Of a stretch of DNA of 5,146 nucleotides, positions 1 to 5,121 are shown in pieces (the stretch's first letter is position 1; every line of letters starts with the position of its first letter). Source of the DNA: Candidatus Finniella inopinata (GTDB lineage Bacteria; Pseudomonadota; Alphaproteobacteria; Paracaedibacterales; CAITNM01); the NCBI GenBank assembly GCA_945903885.1, contig CAMDPB010000096.1:1-5146 (forward strand), written 5' to 3'. Made by a program: the position numbers and the translations under genes. The notes beneath the pieces are model-generated. The model was not told where the DNA came from and did not search any database. It was given only the letters and a program-made list of their open reading frames with translations.

Positions 1-1061
1 CTGCCCCGAATTAGCACGGGCACGTTAAGTGAACTTAAGGGGTGGACTACCGAGTATGCAAGCGCTGCTGGCAAAACCATAATTAACTGAAACCACGCAA
101 AGTATTGTTCTTGCAATAGAATGAACGCTGGGTAAATGCATATTAATTGCGTTACGCAAGCAGCTAACATAGTGCGTTGTAATCCTAATTTATCACTTAA
201 CCATCCAAAAATTGCGGTGAAAATGTTGTGGGTAATAACGGCAAGTACAGTGATTTTTGCAGCCGTATGTAAGGGGATGCTCAAAACTTTCGTCATGTAA
301 AAGGATGTGTAGCTAAGAGGAATCCAGATAAACACGCCAGCAACAGCTCCTACACAAAAGGCACGATAGACAAAACGACGATGCTGAGGACTGAAAAGCT
401 TAAATTCATCAGCTGAACGTATTCTTTTTTCGCTTTCAAAAACAGGGCTCTCTGTCACAAAGGTACGTAAATAAAAGGCAATAACACCAAGAGCTGCTGC
501 TAATATAAATGGCGCTCTCCATGACCAGTCAGGCATTCCAGGACGAGTAGCAATGGCCACACAAGCAATTGCTAAAAGACTTCCCATACCTGCAGAGGAA
601 TTATAAAGCCCTGCGACTGTTCCGGCGCGTTTCCATCCGTAGCTTTCAATAAGTAGAATGCCCCCGTTAGTGAATTCCCCACCCATGCACATGCCTTGAA
701 TAATACGACAAGCGATAAGGGCAATAGGTGCCGCAATGCCGACCTGAGCATAGGTAGGCAAAAGTCCAATGCATAATGTTGGAATTGCCATGCCAAGCAC
801 TGAAAACATAAGACTTTTCCGACGCCCACCAAGATCAGCCATACGTCCAAAAATGTAGCCTCCTAGTGGCCGCGCTAAAAATCCGATAGCAAAAAAGAGC
901 CCGCCAATGATGGCATCGTACACAGGGTTAATAGATGGATAGAACTTTGGTGCTAGCAAGAAGCTAAAATGAGCAAAAATAAAGAAATCAAAATATTCAA
1001 GCAAATTACCGCACATAAGGGCAGCTAATAAATATTTGGGGGGTTTCGGAAGTGTGCTCAT
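1..1061 (-). CDS. MFS transporter, metabolite:H+ symporter (MHS/ProP-like) family, C-terminus cut off by window edge
   Basis: This is an inner-membrane proton-coupled carrier. ProP-like MHS members import proline, betaine or small organic acids, but the substrate cannot be read here. Translating the minus strand from ATG 1061-1059 gives an uninterrupted 353-codon frame that leaves the window at base 1. Family members are about 420-450 residues, so the last two or so helices are missing. Visible MHS hallmarks are L-E-Y-F-D-F-F in TM1 (residues 21-27), A-R-P-L-G-G then the loop 2-3 motif G-R-M-A-D-L-G-G-R-R-K (63-82), R-I-I-Q-G-x-x-x-G-G-E (119-129), W-R-A-P-F at the start of TM6 (181-185), T-E-S-P-V-F opening the central loop (203-208), and the second-half motif G-W-L-S-D-K-L-G (286-293). 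The start is supported by AAGGG with a 7-nt spacer. The gene is divergent from the exported-protein gene at 1209 and probably unrelated to it. The family call is firm; the substrate is unknown. Confidence 0.93.
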   Translation of the reverse strand, partial: MSTLPKPPKYLLAALMCGNLLEYFDFFIFAHFSFLLAPKFYPSINPVYDAIIGGLFFAIGFLARPLGGYIFGRMADLGGRRKSLMFSVLGMAIPTLCIGLLPTYAQVGIAAPIALIACRIIQGMCMGGEFTNGGILLIESYGWKRAGTVAGLYNSSAGMGSLLAIACVAIATRPGMPDWSWRAPFILAAALGVIAFYLRTFVTESPVFESEKRIRSADEFKLFSPQHRRFVYRAFCVGAVAGVFIWIPLSYTSFYMTKVLSIPLHTAAKITVLAVITHNIFTAIFGWLSDKLGLQRTMLAACVTQLICIYPAFILLQEQYFAWFQLIMVLPAALAYSVVHPLSSLNVPVLIRG

Positions 1062-1068
1062 TTAAATA

Positions 1069-1073
1069 CCCTT
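1069..1073 (-). promoter_or_regulatory. Ribosome binding site of the MFS transporter
   Basis: On the minus strand AAGGG lies 7 nt before ATG 1061. It fixes the start of the transporter, whose frame would otherwise be anchored only by homology. Confidence 0.6.
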
Positions 1074-1094
1074 TAAAAGGTTAGCTATACCTTT

Positions 1095-1125
1095 ATAGTA
1101 TGTAATGCATGCAAAAAAGGTGCAA
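1095..1125 (-). promoter_or_regulatory. Candidate sigma-70-type promoter for the MFS transporter
   Basis: On the minus strand TTGCAC (1125-1120) is followed after 19 nt by TACTAT (1100-1095), about 34 nt before the start codon. Both hexamers are close to consensus, but the spacer is longer than the preferred 17. The position is right for a divergent gene; the exact boxes are tentative. Confidence 0.35.
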
Positions 1126-1182
1126 GTCATTTTAAAAAAATAAAAAATCCCAAAATTAAACAAATATTAAGATAAAGTTGAA

Positions 1183-1188
1183 TATACT
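1183..1188 (+). promoter_or_regulatory. Candidate -10 box for the exported-protein gene at 1209
   Basis: TATACT lies 20 nt before ATG 1209 and 32 nt before the alternative in-frame ATG 1221. No good -35 box is seen 16-18 nt upstream, where the DNA is simply A-rich. Transcription from here would start near 1195, leaving a very short leader that fits the 1221 start better, since AGG at 1213-1215 precedes it. Confidence 0.25.
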
Positions 1189-1208
1189 GTCTATGAAACG
1201 TCTAAGAA

Positions 1209-1739
1209 ATGCAGGTAGTTATGCCTTTTGTAATTTTACTGGTTATTCTTGCACAAATTAAGCTGCACTCAGCTGCGCCTTACGAACTTTTTCCATGCGA
1301 TAATTCTCCTATACCTAGAAGATCATCGGCAGAATATCAAGAATTTCGCGATGAAATTACGCTTATAAACTTAAAAAGTGACCCCATGTTATGGAAACTT
1401 TTACGACATAAAAAAATATGCGAATTGCCTTCTGACGCCTCGAAACCCTTAGGATGGGTGCGTCAACAAATAGAAATTTTAAGAACGGAAATTGGCTCTA
1501 TTAATGAGCAAATGAAAAAATATGAAAGTGTTGTATGGCTTGAGCCATTCGAAAACACAAAAGAGCAAATAAAAGCTATTAATAATGCAATGCATTCAAT
1601 TAAGAAAGCTGTTAGAAGTGATGAAAAACGAGAGAAATTATTGGCGATCAGGCACTGGAGAGCAGCTGCTCAACAAAAACAGAAGCTTGAAAAGCTTATT
1701 TTACACTTGGATGCTTTTTATGAGACAGAAAAATTTTAA
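1209..1739 (+). CDS. Small exported helical protein of unknown function
   Basis: I do not recognise this protein. The first possible start gives 176 residues. An in-frame TAA at 1203-1205 excludes anything upstream in this frame. ATG 1221 (residue 5) is an alternative and has AGG at a suitable distance. Residues about 5-22 form a hydrophobic signal segment ending L-H-S-A, with likely cleavage near residues 22-23, so the mature protein is probably periplasmic or secreted. The n-region has no Lys or Arg, which is unusual; see the finding on a possible one-base shift. The mature part is charged and helical, with two cysteines (C30, C71), the motif L-G-W-V at 81-84, and predicted helices over about 83-106 and 115-170. 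There is no lipobox and no transmembrane segment after the signal. The last six codons and stop lie in a 25-bp repeat whose second copy is at 2614. The gene is convergent with the MNT gene, whose stop codon begins 11 nt further on. Confidence 0.72.
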   Translation: MQVVMPFVILLVILAQIKLHSAAPYELFPCDNSPIPRRSSAEYQEFRDEITLINLKSDPMLWKLLRHKKICELPSDASKPLGWVRQQIEILRTEIGSINEQMKKYESVVWLEPFENTKEQIKAINNAMHSIKKAVRSDEKREKLLAIRHWRAAAQQKQKLEKLILHLDAFYETEKF

Positions 1740-1746
1740 GTGAATT
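1722..1746. repeat. 25-bp direct repeat, left copy (spans the stop of the 1209 gene)
   Basis: These bases are identical to 2614-2638 and in the same orientation. The copy covers the last five codons of the gene at 1209 (E-T-E-K-F), its TAA stop and 7 further bases. Identity ends abruptly on both sides: the preceding base differs (t against a), and the following bases are gcta against ttta. The placement at the 3' end of a gene, with the second copy just beyond the HEPN/MNT operon, resembles an attachment-site or insertion-duplication arrangement. Confidence 0.85.
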
Positions 1747-1750
1747 GCTA

Positions 1751-2065
1751 TCAATTTTGCCATTCCAATGTCACCATTTGTCGTTCAATAATCGCTTTAA
1801 ATGTATCGCTAACATTGTGCATATCAACAACATCTACCTTATAAGGAAGGTCTGATTCATCGAAAGCATCGGCAAGAGCGCTGCTCTCATTTCGTGTTAA
1901 AGCTCTACCCGCATCAATTGCTAAATCAAGGTCAGAGGACCTTTTTGTTTTCCACGTGGCGCGCGAGCCAAACACCCATACTTTAGCATTTTTGGGCAAG
2001 GCATCCGCCAAGATTTGCTGCACAATTTTTAAATCATTGGAGCGAATATCGATGGGAGATGTCAC
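1751..2065 (-). CDS. MNT-type minimal nucleotidyltransferase, probable antitoxin (MntA / HI0073-like)
   Basis: A 104-residue DNA polymerase beta-fold nucleotidyltransferase, the usual size for this stand-alone class. The core motif G-S-x10-D-x-D is intact: G33-S34, then D45-L-D47. The strand K-V-D-V-V-D (76-81) supplies the likely third acidic residue, probably D78. In characterised HepT/MntA pairs the MNT protein transfers AMP to a tyrosine of the HEPN RNase and so neutralises it; the complete motif suggests this copy is catalytically competent. It acts in the cytoplasm. The start is GTG at 2065-2063, overlapping the TGA of the HEPN gene in a GTGA tetranucleotide, so translation is probably coupled. 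No clear Shine-Dalgarno sequence is seen beyond GAAAAG. The stop is TGA at 1753-1751, facing the convergent gene at 1209-1739. The fold is certain; the antitoxin role is inferred from the pairing. Confidence 0.9.
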   Translation of the reverse strand: MTSPIDIRSNDLKIVQQILADALPKNAKVWVFGSRATWKTKRSSDLDLAIDAGRALTRNESSALADAFDESDLPYKVDVVDMHNVSDTFKAIIERQMVTLEWQN

Positions 2066-2475
2066 TTTTCAGAATCCTGCCTGGTTTGAATTTCATGATA
2101 AAGAAATTTTGCCTCAGCAAGAAATTTGGGAATGCTTTCGAAAATATCTTTTGCTTTTTCTTCGTCATAGCTGTGGCTTGTGGTGTTACGGGCATCTCTG
2201 AACGCTTTCCATTGCACAAATTCCTCGTGCAGCAACCCCCGTGCATAGGCTAAGCGAATAAGACCAGGAAAACTAAGATCAGTAACAACCGATGCTGTTG
2301 ATTCGTTCATCTCAAGATATCTGCGGATCATTTTGTGTGTAATTTCGTAGGTGTATTCAAAACGTTGAATGCAGGCATCGCGTATGAACGCATTTTCACT
2401 GCCTTGTTGATACGCATTCAAAGCTTCTTCTAATGTTGCAATGGCTTTTTGAAAGGATGATAAATCAAGAATCAT
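2062..2475 (-). CDS. HEPN-domain protein, nucleotidyltransferase-associated probable RNase toxin (HI0074/HepT-like)
   Basis: A 137-residue all-helical HEPN protein, close to the length of the HI0074 family (annotated as nucleotidyltransferase substrate-binding proteins, about 140 residues). The diagnostic motif R-x4-H-x-Y is present near the C-terminus: R96-N-T-T-S-H101-S-Y103, followed by D-E-E-K-A. In this fold R and H form the RNase site of a dimer, and the Y is the residue AMPylated by the partner MNT enzyme in studied HepT/MntA systems. The motif is intact, so an active ribonuclease toxin is plausible. The start ATG 2475 has AGGA 7 nt upstream. The gene is first in the operon and overlaps the MNT gene by 4 nt. 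Its promoter region carries a palindrome. RNase activity is inferred; the family call rests on the motif and the partner gene. Confidence 0.9.
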   Translation of the reverse strand: MILDLSSFQKAIATLEEALNAYQQGSENAFIRDACIQRFEYTYEITHKMIRRYLEMNESTASVVTDLSFPGLIRLAYARGLLHEEFVQWKAFRDARNTTSHSYDEEKAKDIFESIPKFLAEAKFLYHEIQTRQDSEK

Positions 2476-2482
2476 ACGCGGT

Positions 2483-2486
2483 TCCT
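2483..2486 (-). promoter_or_regulatory. Ribosome binding site of the HEPN gene
   Basis: On the minus strand AGGA sits 7 nt before ATG 2475, good Shine-Dalgarno spacing. It confirms this start for the HEPN protein. Confidence 0.6.
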
Positions 2487-2513
2487 ATTGGTTAAGAGGT
2501 TACCATCATCGCA

Positions 2514-2522
2514 ATTATAACA
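2514..2522 (-). promoter_or_regulatory. Extended -10 promoter of the HEPN/MNT operon
   Basis: On the minus strand TGTTATAAT is a perfect extended -10 element (TGn followed by consensus TATAAT at 2519-2514). The only -35-like hexamer, TTGATA (2545-2540), is 20 nt away, too far for a standard spacer, so the TG extension probably compensates. Initiation would fall near 2507, giving a leader of about 32 nt before ATG 2475. The promoter lies inside the repeat-bounded segment, so the cassette carries its own expression signal. Confidence 0.55.
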
Positions 2523-2538
2523 TGCAATATTCGGGTGA

Positions 2539-2551
2539 TTATCAATGATAA
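2539..2551. promoter_or_regulatory. 13-bp palindrome upstream of the HEPN/MNT promoter (possible operator)
   Basis: TTATCA-A-TGATAA is a perfect 6-bp inverted repeat with a 1-bp centre. It lies 20-32 bp upstream of the -10 box and overlaps where a -35 would be. This placement suits a regulator-binding site, but neither HEPN nor MNT proteins carry a recognisable DNA-binding domain here, and the DNA is AT-rich enough for chance palindromes. Confidence 0.25.
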
Positions 2552-2613
2552 CAAACAATAATGCAAATTCTATAAGAACCTTATTAAAAACATAGAAAAT
2601 GTAAAATTCACGA

Positions 2614-2638
2614 GAGACAGAAAAATTTTAAGTGAATT
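2614..2638. repeat. 25-bp direct repeat, right copy
   Basis: This is the exact copy of 1722-1746, in non-coding DNA 53 bp upstream of the ATG at 2692. It still reads as the last codons plus TAA of the 1209 gene, but no coding sequence precedes it, so it looks like a duplicated gene end rather than part of a working gene. Confidence 0.85.
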
Positions 2639-2691
2639 TTAATTAAATGGTGGTTACGCTTAGAACATAGATTTAAAAAACACGAGACGCA

Positions 2692-3528
2692 ATGTTATTC
2701 GCAATTTTATTTATTGTTCTTGTAAGTTTTCAAACAGAGCTGTTTAGTGCTGATGATGACCCTCTGATGCAGAGAGCATTTGGAGATTCGTCTGAATATT
2801 CGTCTGATGATGACACAGTTTATCGAAATGTGAGCACTTCTAATGCTCAAGCTGACGAGTGGCCATGGCAAACTGCAGGGACTACAGATAGCACAACTTC
2901 ACCACAAAATATAATTATAGAAGCACTTCCTTGGGATGTAAGCAGGCATATTGAGAAATTAGCTAAAGAATATGTTGAGCACTGCGAGAAAACTACAAAA
3001 GTAAAGATAAACAGAAATCATGGATTTGGGCCAATTCTTGGCCTTTCAAAATCTCATAGACATAAGAATAAAAAAACAACAAGAACACTTGCTTGGGTTG
3101 CCGAAAGACGAAATGAAGCAGAAATTCATCACAACGCTCTCACTGCAGAACATAGCGAGTATCAAACACAGCTAGCTTGCTATGATGATATTCAAGAGCT
3201 AAGTGAAAGCACTGCACATATTAGCGATGAACGTGCAGAGGAAATTTTACAAAAAGAACTTGCATTTATGGAATGGAGAAGTCGCATTCTAAGACAAGAC
3301 ATTCCAGCGATTAGAGCCTATGCAGCAAGCCTAGAAGCAGTCATTGCACCGCAAAGTAAACTTTTTAAAATGTTGACTAATTTTCATTCAAAACATCTGT
3401 TTACATCAAAAGAAGGGGCTATTACTTTTGTTCTAAAAAATGTTGAAGCCCCCTATGCAGATTTTTTTGCAGGCAATAGAGCTGCCATAGAAAAATACAT
3501 TACGGACACGTATTATCCTGATGTCTAA
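2692..3528 (+). CDS. Exported protein of unknown function, translationally coupled to the pseudopilin-like gene
   Basis: I do not recognise this protein. It has 278 residues, and an in-frame TAA at 2674 makes this the first available ATG. Only a weak GAGA motif precedes it. Residues 1-20 are a signal segment without a basic n-region, ending L-F-S-A before an acidic stretch D-D-D. Residues 21-75 are low-complexity, rich in Asp, Ser and Thr (S-S-E-Y-S-S-D-D-D at 33-41), probably disordered. Residues about 85-100 are helical. A His/Lys-rich basic patch lies at 119-130 (S-K-S-H-R-H-K-N-K-K). A long helical region covers about 132-218, with L-A-W-V at 133-136 and E-W-R at 194-196. The tail has A-D-F-F-A-G at 256-261. 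There are two cysteines (98, 163). Its stop overlaps the next gene by 8 nt, so the two are very probably one operon and may act in the same envelope or secretion process. Extracytoplasmic location is likely; function is unknown. Confidence 0.75.
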   Translation: MLFAILFIVLVSFQTELFSADDDPLMQRAFGDSSEYSSDDDTVYRNVSTSNAQADEWPWQTAGTTDSTTSPQNIIIEALPWDVSRHIEKLAKEYVEHCEKTTKVKINRNHGFGPILGLSKSHRHKNKKTTRTLAWVAERRNEAEIHHNALTAEHSEYQTQLACYDDIQELSESTAHISDERAEEILQKELAFMEWRSRILRQDIPAIRAYAASLEAVIAPQSKLFKMLTNFHSKHLFTSKEGAITFVLKNVEAPYADFFAGNRAAIEKYITDTYYPDV

Positions 3529-4252
3529 GACTATGGGAAATCTGCCAGCTTTTGCCCTGCTTGAAGTGGCTATTGCCCTAAGTATATTGGGGATTGTTAC
3601 CTATATGGGCATGCCAATGTTAGGCAAGTTACAGCAGTGGCAGCAAGTGAAAGTGACGTATGCACACCAGGAAAAAATTGTAGAATCGTTGGCAGGCTAT
3701 GTGTTAATGAACAAGCGCTTGCCCTGCCCTGCGTTAAGTGCAAATGGTGAGGCGCAAACAACCTGTGCGAATGACACCAAGTCAGGATTTGTACCTTATA
3801 AAACTTTAGGTATTGATGAGAAAACAGCGAAAGACGGCAACCACCATTGGATGACGTATGTGGTGGAGCCAAGTCTTGCATCGACTCGGATCAATTGGAT
3901 ACAAACAGAAGCTGAACTAAAGGTTGACCCCAAAAATGTATTTTGTAAAACACTTAGTGATGGAAATTTCATTATACAAAACGCGGATAAGCAACCATGT
4001 ATAATGGCACCTGACTTTGTTGCAATTGTGCTGATTGCCCATGGCAACAGTGGTGGGTATGCCCTTGATAATGGAAGCATTCAAGCCGTAGACGGTGGCG
4101 ATGCTGATAAAATTAACAATGCCACCCGCGGTGGAGTTTTTATAAGCAAAGCGCAGCAGCGAATAGCGCCTGCAATTTTCGATGACACTATATTATATGT
4201 AAGCCGCAATAATTTGATGGCCCAATGGGCAAAGTTTCCTTGCAGGCGTTAA
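3521..4252 (+). CDS. Prepilin-type N-terminal methylation domain protein (pseudopilin-like)
   Basis: A 243-residue protein with a class III (type IV pilin-like) signal. A short leader is followed by A10|F-A-L-L-E-V-A-I-A-L, with Phe at +1, Glu at +5 and a hydrophobic helix to about residue 34. Position -1 is Ala instead of the usual Gly. Such proteins are cleaved by a prepilin peptidase and assembled in the inner membrane as (pseudo)pilins of type IV pilus or type II secretion systems. The globular part has K-R-L-P-C-P (65-70), a G-F-V-P-Y-K-T-L-G block (89-97), W-M-T-Y-V-V (110-115) and a C-terminal F-D-D-T-I-L-Y-V-S segment. This order is typical of a large proteobacterial family annotated only as prepilin-type N-terminal cleavage/methylation proteins. 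There are five cysteines. ATG 3521 lies inside the preceding gene; ATG 3533 (leader M-G-N-L-P-A) is also possible. Neither has a clear ribosome binding site, which fits translational coupling. The exact machine it serves is not shown here. Confidence 0.88.
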   Translation: MSKTMGNLPAFALLEVAIALSILGIVTYMGMPMLGKLQQWQQVKVTYAHQEKIVESLAGYVLMNKRLPCPALSANGEAQTTCANDTKSGFVPYKTLGIDEKTAKDGNHHWMTYVVEPSLASTRINWIQTEAELKVDPKNVFCKTLSDGNFIIQNADKQPCIMAPDFVAIVLIAHGNSGGYALDNGSIQAVDGGDADKINNATRGGVFISKAQQRIAPAIFDDTILYVSRNNLMAQWAKFPCRR

Positions 4253-4373
4253 AACACTCAATCACCTTTATTTTTCATCAATTTATTTAAAATTATCCTA
4301 TATTTTGTGATTAATTAATTATTAAACATTATTTGGTAAAAATACTCATATCAATAACTTTCATGAGGACCAA
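4253..4373. other. AT-rich intergenic region, no clear promoter or terminator
   Basis: These 121 bp are very A+T-rich. No GC-rich hairpin with a T tract follows the pseudopilin gene. AATCAC (4260-4265) and GTGATT (4307-4312) are inverted, but with a loop of about 41 nt. No convincing -35/-10 pair was found for the gene at 4374, although its size and AT content leave room for one. Confidence 0.5.
4365..4369 (+). promoter_or_regulatory. Ribosome binding site of the 4374 gene
   Basis: GAGGA lies 4 nt before ATG 4374, the strongest Shine-Dalgarno match in the window. It decides the start. An ATG just before it (4363) opens a 4-codon frame that ends on the TGA overlapping the real start, probably by chance. 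Confidence 0.65.
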
Positions 4374-4910
4374 ATGAACAAATTTACTTTTTATGGCAAT
4401 TACTCAAAGGCATTAGCTCTAACATGCATGCTACTTGCAAACAATGGCTATAGTGCTGAAGAAAAAGACTCTTTTTCTGATTACGAAGAAAACAGGACAT
4501 GGCTACCTGCTATATCTACTCAGGGTGACGCGGCATTAGCAGCAGAACTTGCAAGGCAATTTGAAGAAGAAGGCAGGGAATTCGAAGCATATCAAGAAGA
4601 TGTGCGAAGGAGAATAGATGAAGCTCGTCAGTTAGCAATACATCAAGCAGACGTGAAGAGAGCAGCTGCTGAAGTACCTTTTGCAGAGACGGAAGCACAG
4701 CTAGGTTTGCTTTTAGAAGCAAAAAGAATTAACAAGTTTGGTGAAGTGTCACCTACATTTTCTGGCCTTGCTAACTTTTTTGAAGGGGAAGCTGGAACAA
4801 GAGCTCGACTTTTCAGTATTTATCAGGAGCTTTATAGTCAGCATGGGGATAGCGATTCTGCTATTGCCACAATGGCAACTGATTTCAGAGATGGCAAGCT
4901 AAATGCATAG
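4374..4910 (+). CDS. Small exported coiled-coil protein of unknown function
   Basis: I do not recognise this protein. It has 178 residues and a strong ribosome binding site. The N-terminus is a Sec-type signal: a basic n-region (K3, K12), hydrophobic A-L-A-L-T-C-M-L-L-A (14-22) and an end at G-Y-S-A (25-28), followed by acidic E-E-K-D. The cysteine at 18 lies inside the hydrophobic core and is not a lipobox. Residues about 52-120 are highly charged and helical, rich in Ala, Glu, Arg and Gln (E-E-E-G-R-E-F-E-A-Y-Q-E-D-V-R-R-R at 64-80), and likely form a coiled coil. Residues 132-139 (L-A-N-F-F-E-G-E) resemble a motif in the protein at 2692. The stop is TAG. The frame stays open and protein-like for 16 more codons before TGA 4959-4961, so the protein may be a recently shortened version. 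It is monocistronic within the window, 121 nt after the pseudopilin gene. Periplasmic or secreted location is likely; function is unknown. Confidence 0.75.
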   Translation: MNKFTFYGNYSKALALTCMLLANNGYSAEEKDSFSDYEENRTWLPAISTQGDAALAAELARQFEEEGREFEAYQEDVRRRIDEARQLAIHQADVKRAAAEVPFAETEAQLGLLLEAKRINKFGEVSPTFSGLANFFEGEAGTRARLFSIYQELYSQHGDSDSAIATMATDFRDGKLNA

Positions 4911-4991
4911 CTCTCAGAAACTGCTGAACAAGTTCAACAGGATACATATGCAGGTAATTGAATTTAAAATCTGTTAAATAAAATCAAAAAC

Positions 4992-5021
4992 AGCTCCACG
5001 AGAAAATGCTCTTGTGGAGCT
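4992..5021. terminator. Strong 12-bp hairpin, probable transcription terminator
   Basis: Bases 4992-5003 pair with 5010-5021: 12 pairs including one G-T wobble, with a 6-nt loop. It lies 82 nt after the stop of the 4374 gene and could terminate that transcript, but the plus-strand tail after the stem (TTATGG) is poor in T. Read on the minus strand, the stem is followed by GTTTTTGATTTT, a better intrinsic terminator for leftward transcription. Bidirectional use is possible. The hairpin is certain; direction is not. Confidence 0.6.
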
Positions 5022-5091
5022 TTATGGTGGTAAGCCCCCATAAAAAAGCAATAATTATTCAATTTAATCGGCATTATAGACAAAAATTACT

Positions 5092-5121
5092 TTGACATGG
5101 CCTTAAAAAGAATTTTAAAAT
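5092..5121 (+). promoter_or_regulatory. Near-consensus sigma-70-type promoter reading off the right edge
   Basis: A perfect -35 TTGACA (5092-5097) is followed after 18 nt by TAAAAT (5116-5121, five of six matches to TATAAT). Initiation would be near 5128. A second TTGACA occurs at 5139-5144, so tandem promoters are possible, the second -10 lying outside the window. This implies a rightward gene just beyond the edge. Confidence 0.5.

Larger units (their letters stand above)
1722..2638. mobile_element. Candidate inserted cassette carrying a HEPN/MNT toxin-antitoxin module between direct repeats
   Basis: The segment is bounded by two exact 25-bp direct repeats. It contains only the minus-strand HEPN and MNT genes and their promoter; all neighbours from 1209 to 4910 read on the plus strand. 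Removing one repeat and the interior would leave the stop of the 1209 gene 60 nt before the ATG at 2692, an operon-like spacing. There is no integrase, transposase or terminal inverted repeat inside, so this would be a passive cassette or the remnant of a larger element. Toxin-antitoxin modules are commonly gained horizontally. The repeats and gene content are seen directly; mobility is inferred. Confidence 0.45.

Noticed and set aside
572..850. 92-codon minus-strand frame inside the MFS gene
   Set aside because: It overlaps the transporter on the same strand in another frame. The transporter frame shows the conserved family motifs throughout, so this one is spurious.
1743..1756. AATTG-CTAT-CAATT inverted repeat between the convergent stops of the 1209 and MNT genes
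   Set aside because: The stem is only five mostly A-T pairs. The position would suit a bidirectional terminator, but it is too weak to call as one.
1959..2253. Open frames over the HEPN/MNT genes (1956-2201 plus, 2059-2253 plus, 2034-2246 minus)
   Set aside because: They are shadows of two genes with intact catalytic motifs. Their translations are low-complexity, rich in Phe and Cys, with no recognisable domain or ribosome binding site.
2611..2690. Short shared CACGAGA strings at 2610 and 2681 (also in the 4998 hairpin)
   Set aside because: Seven-base matches without extended identity; no array or regular spacing, so not a meaningful repeat.
3597..4080. Two 94-codon minus-strand frames opposite the pseudopilin gene, and a 68-codon one opposite the 4374 gene
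   Set aside because: They are antisense to well-supported genes, with no start signals and compositions typical of reverse-complement shadows.
5073..5078. TATAAT on the minus strand as a promoter
   Set aside because: No acceptable -35 hexamer is present 15-18 nt upstream and no TG extension is seen. In DNA this AT-rich a lone -10 match is expected by chance.
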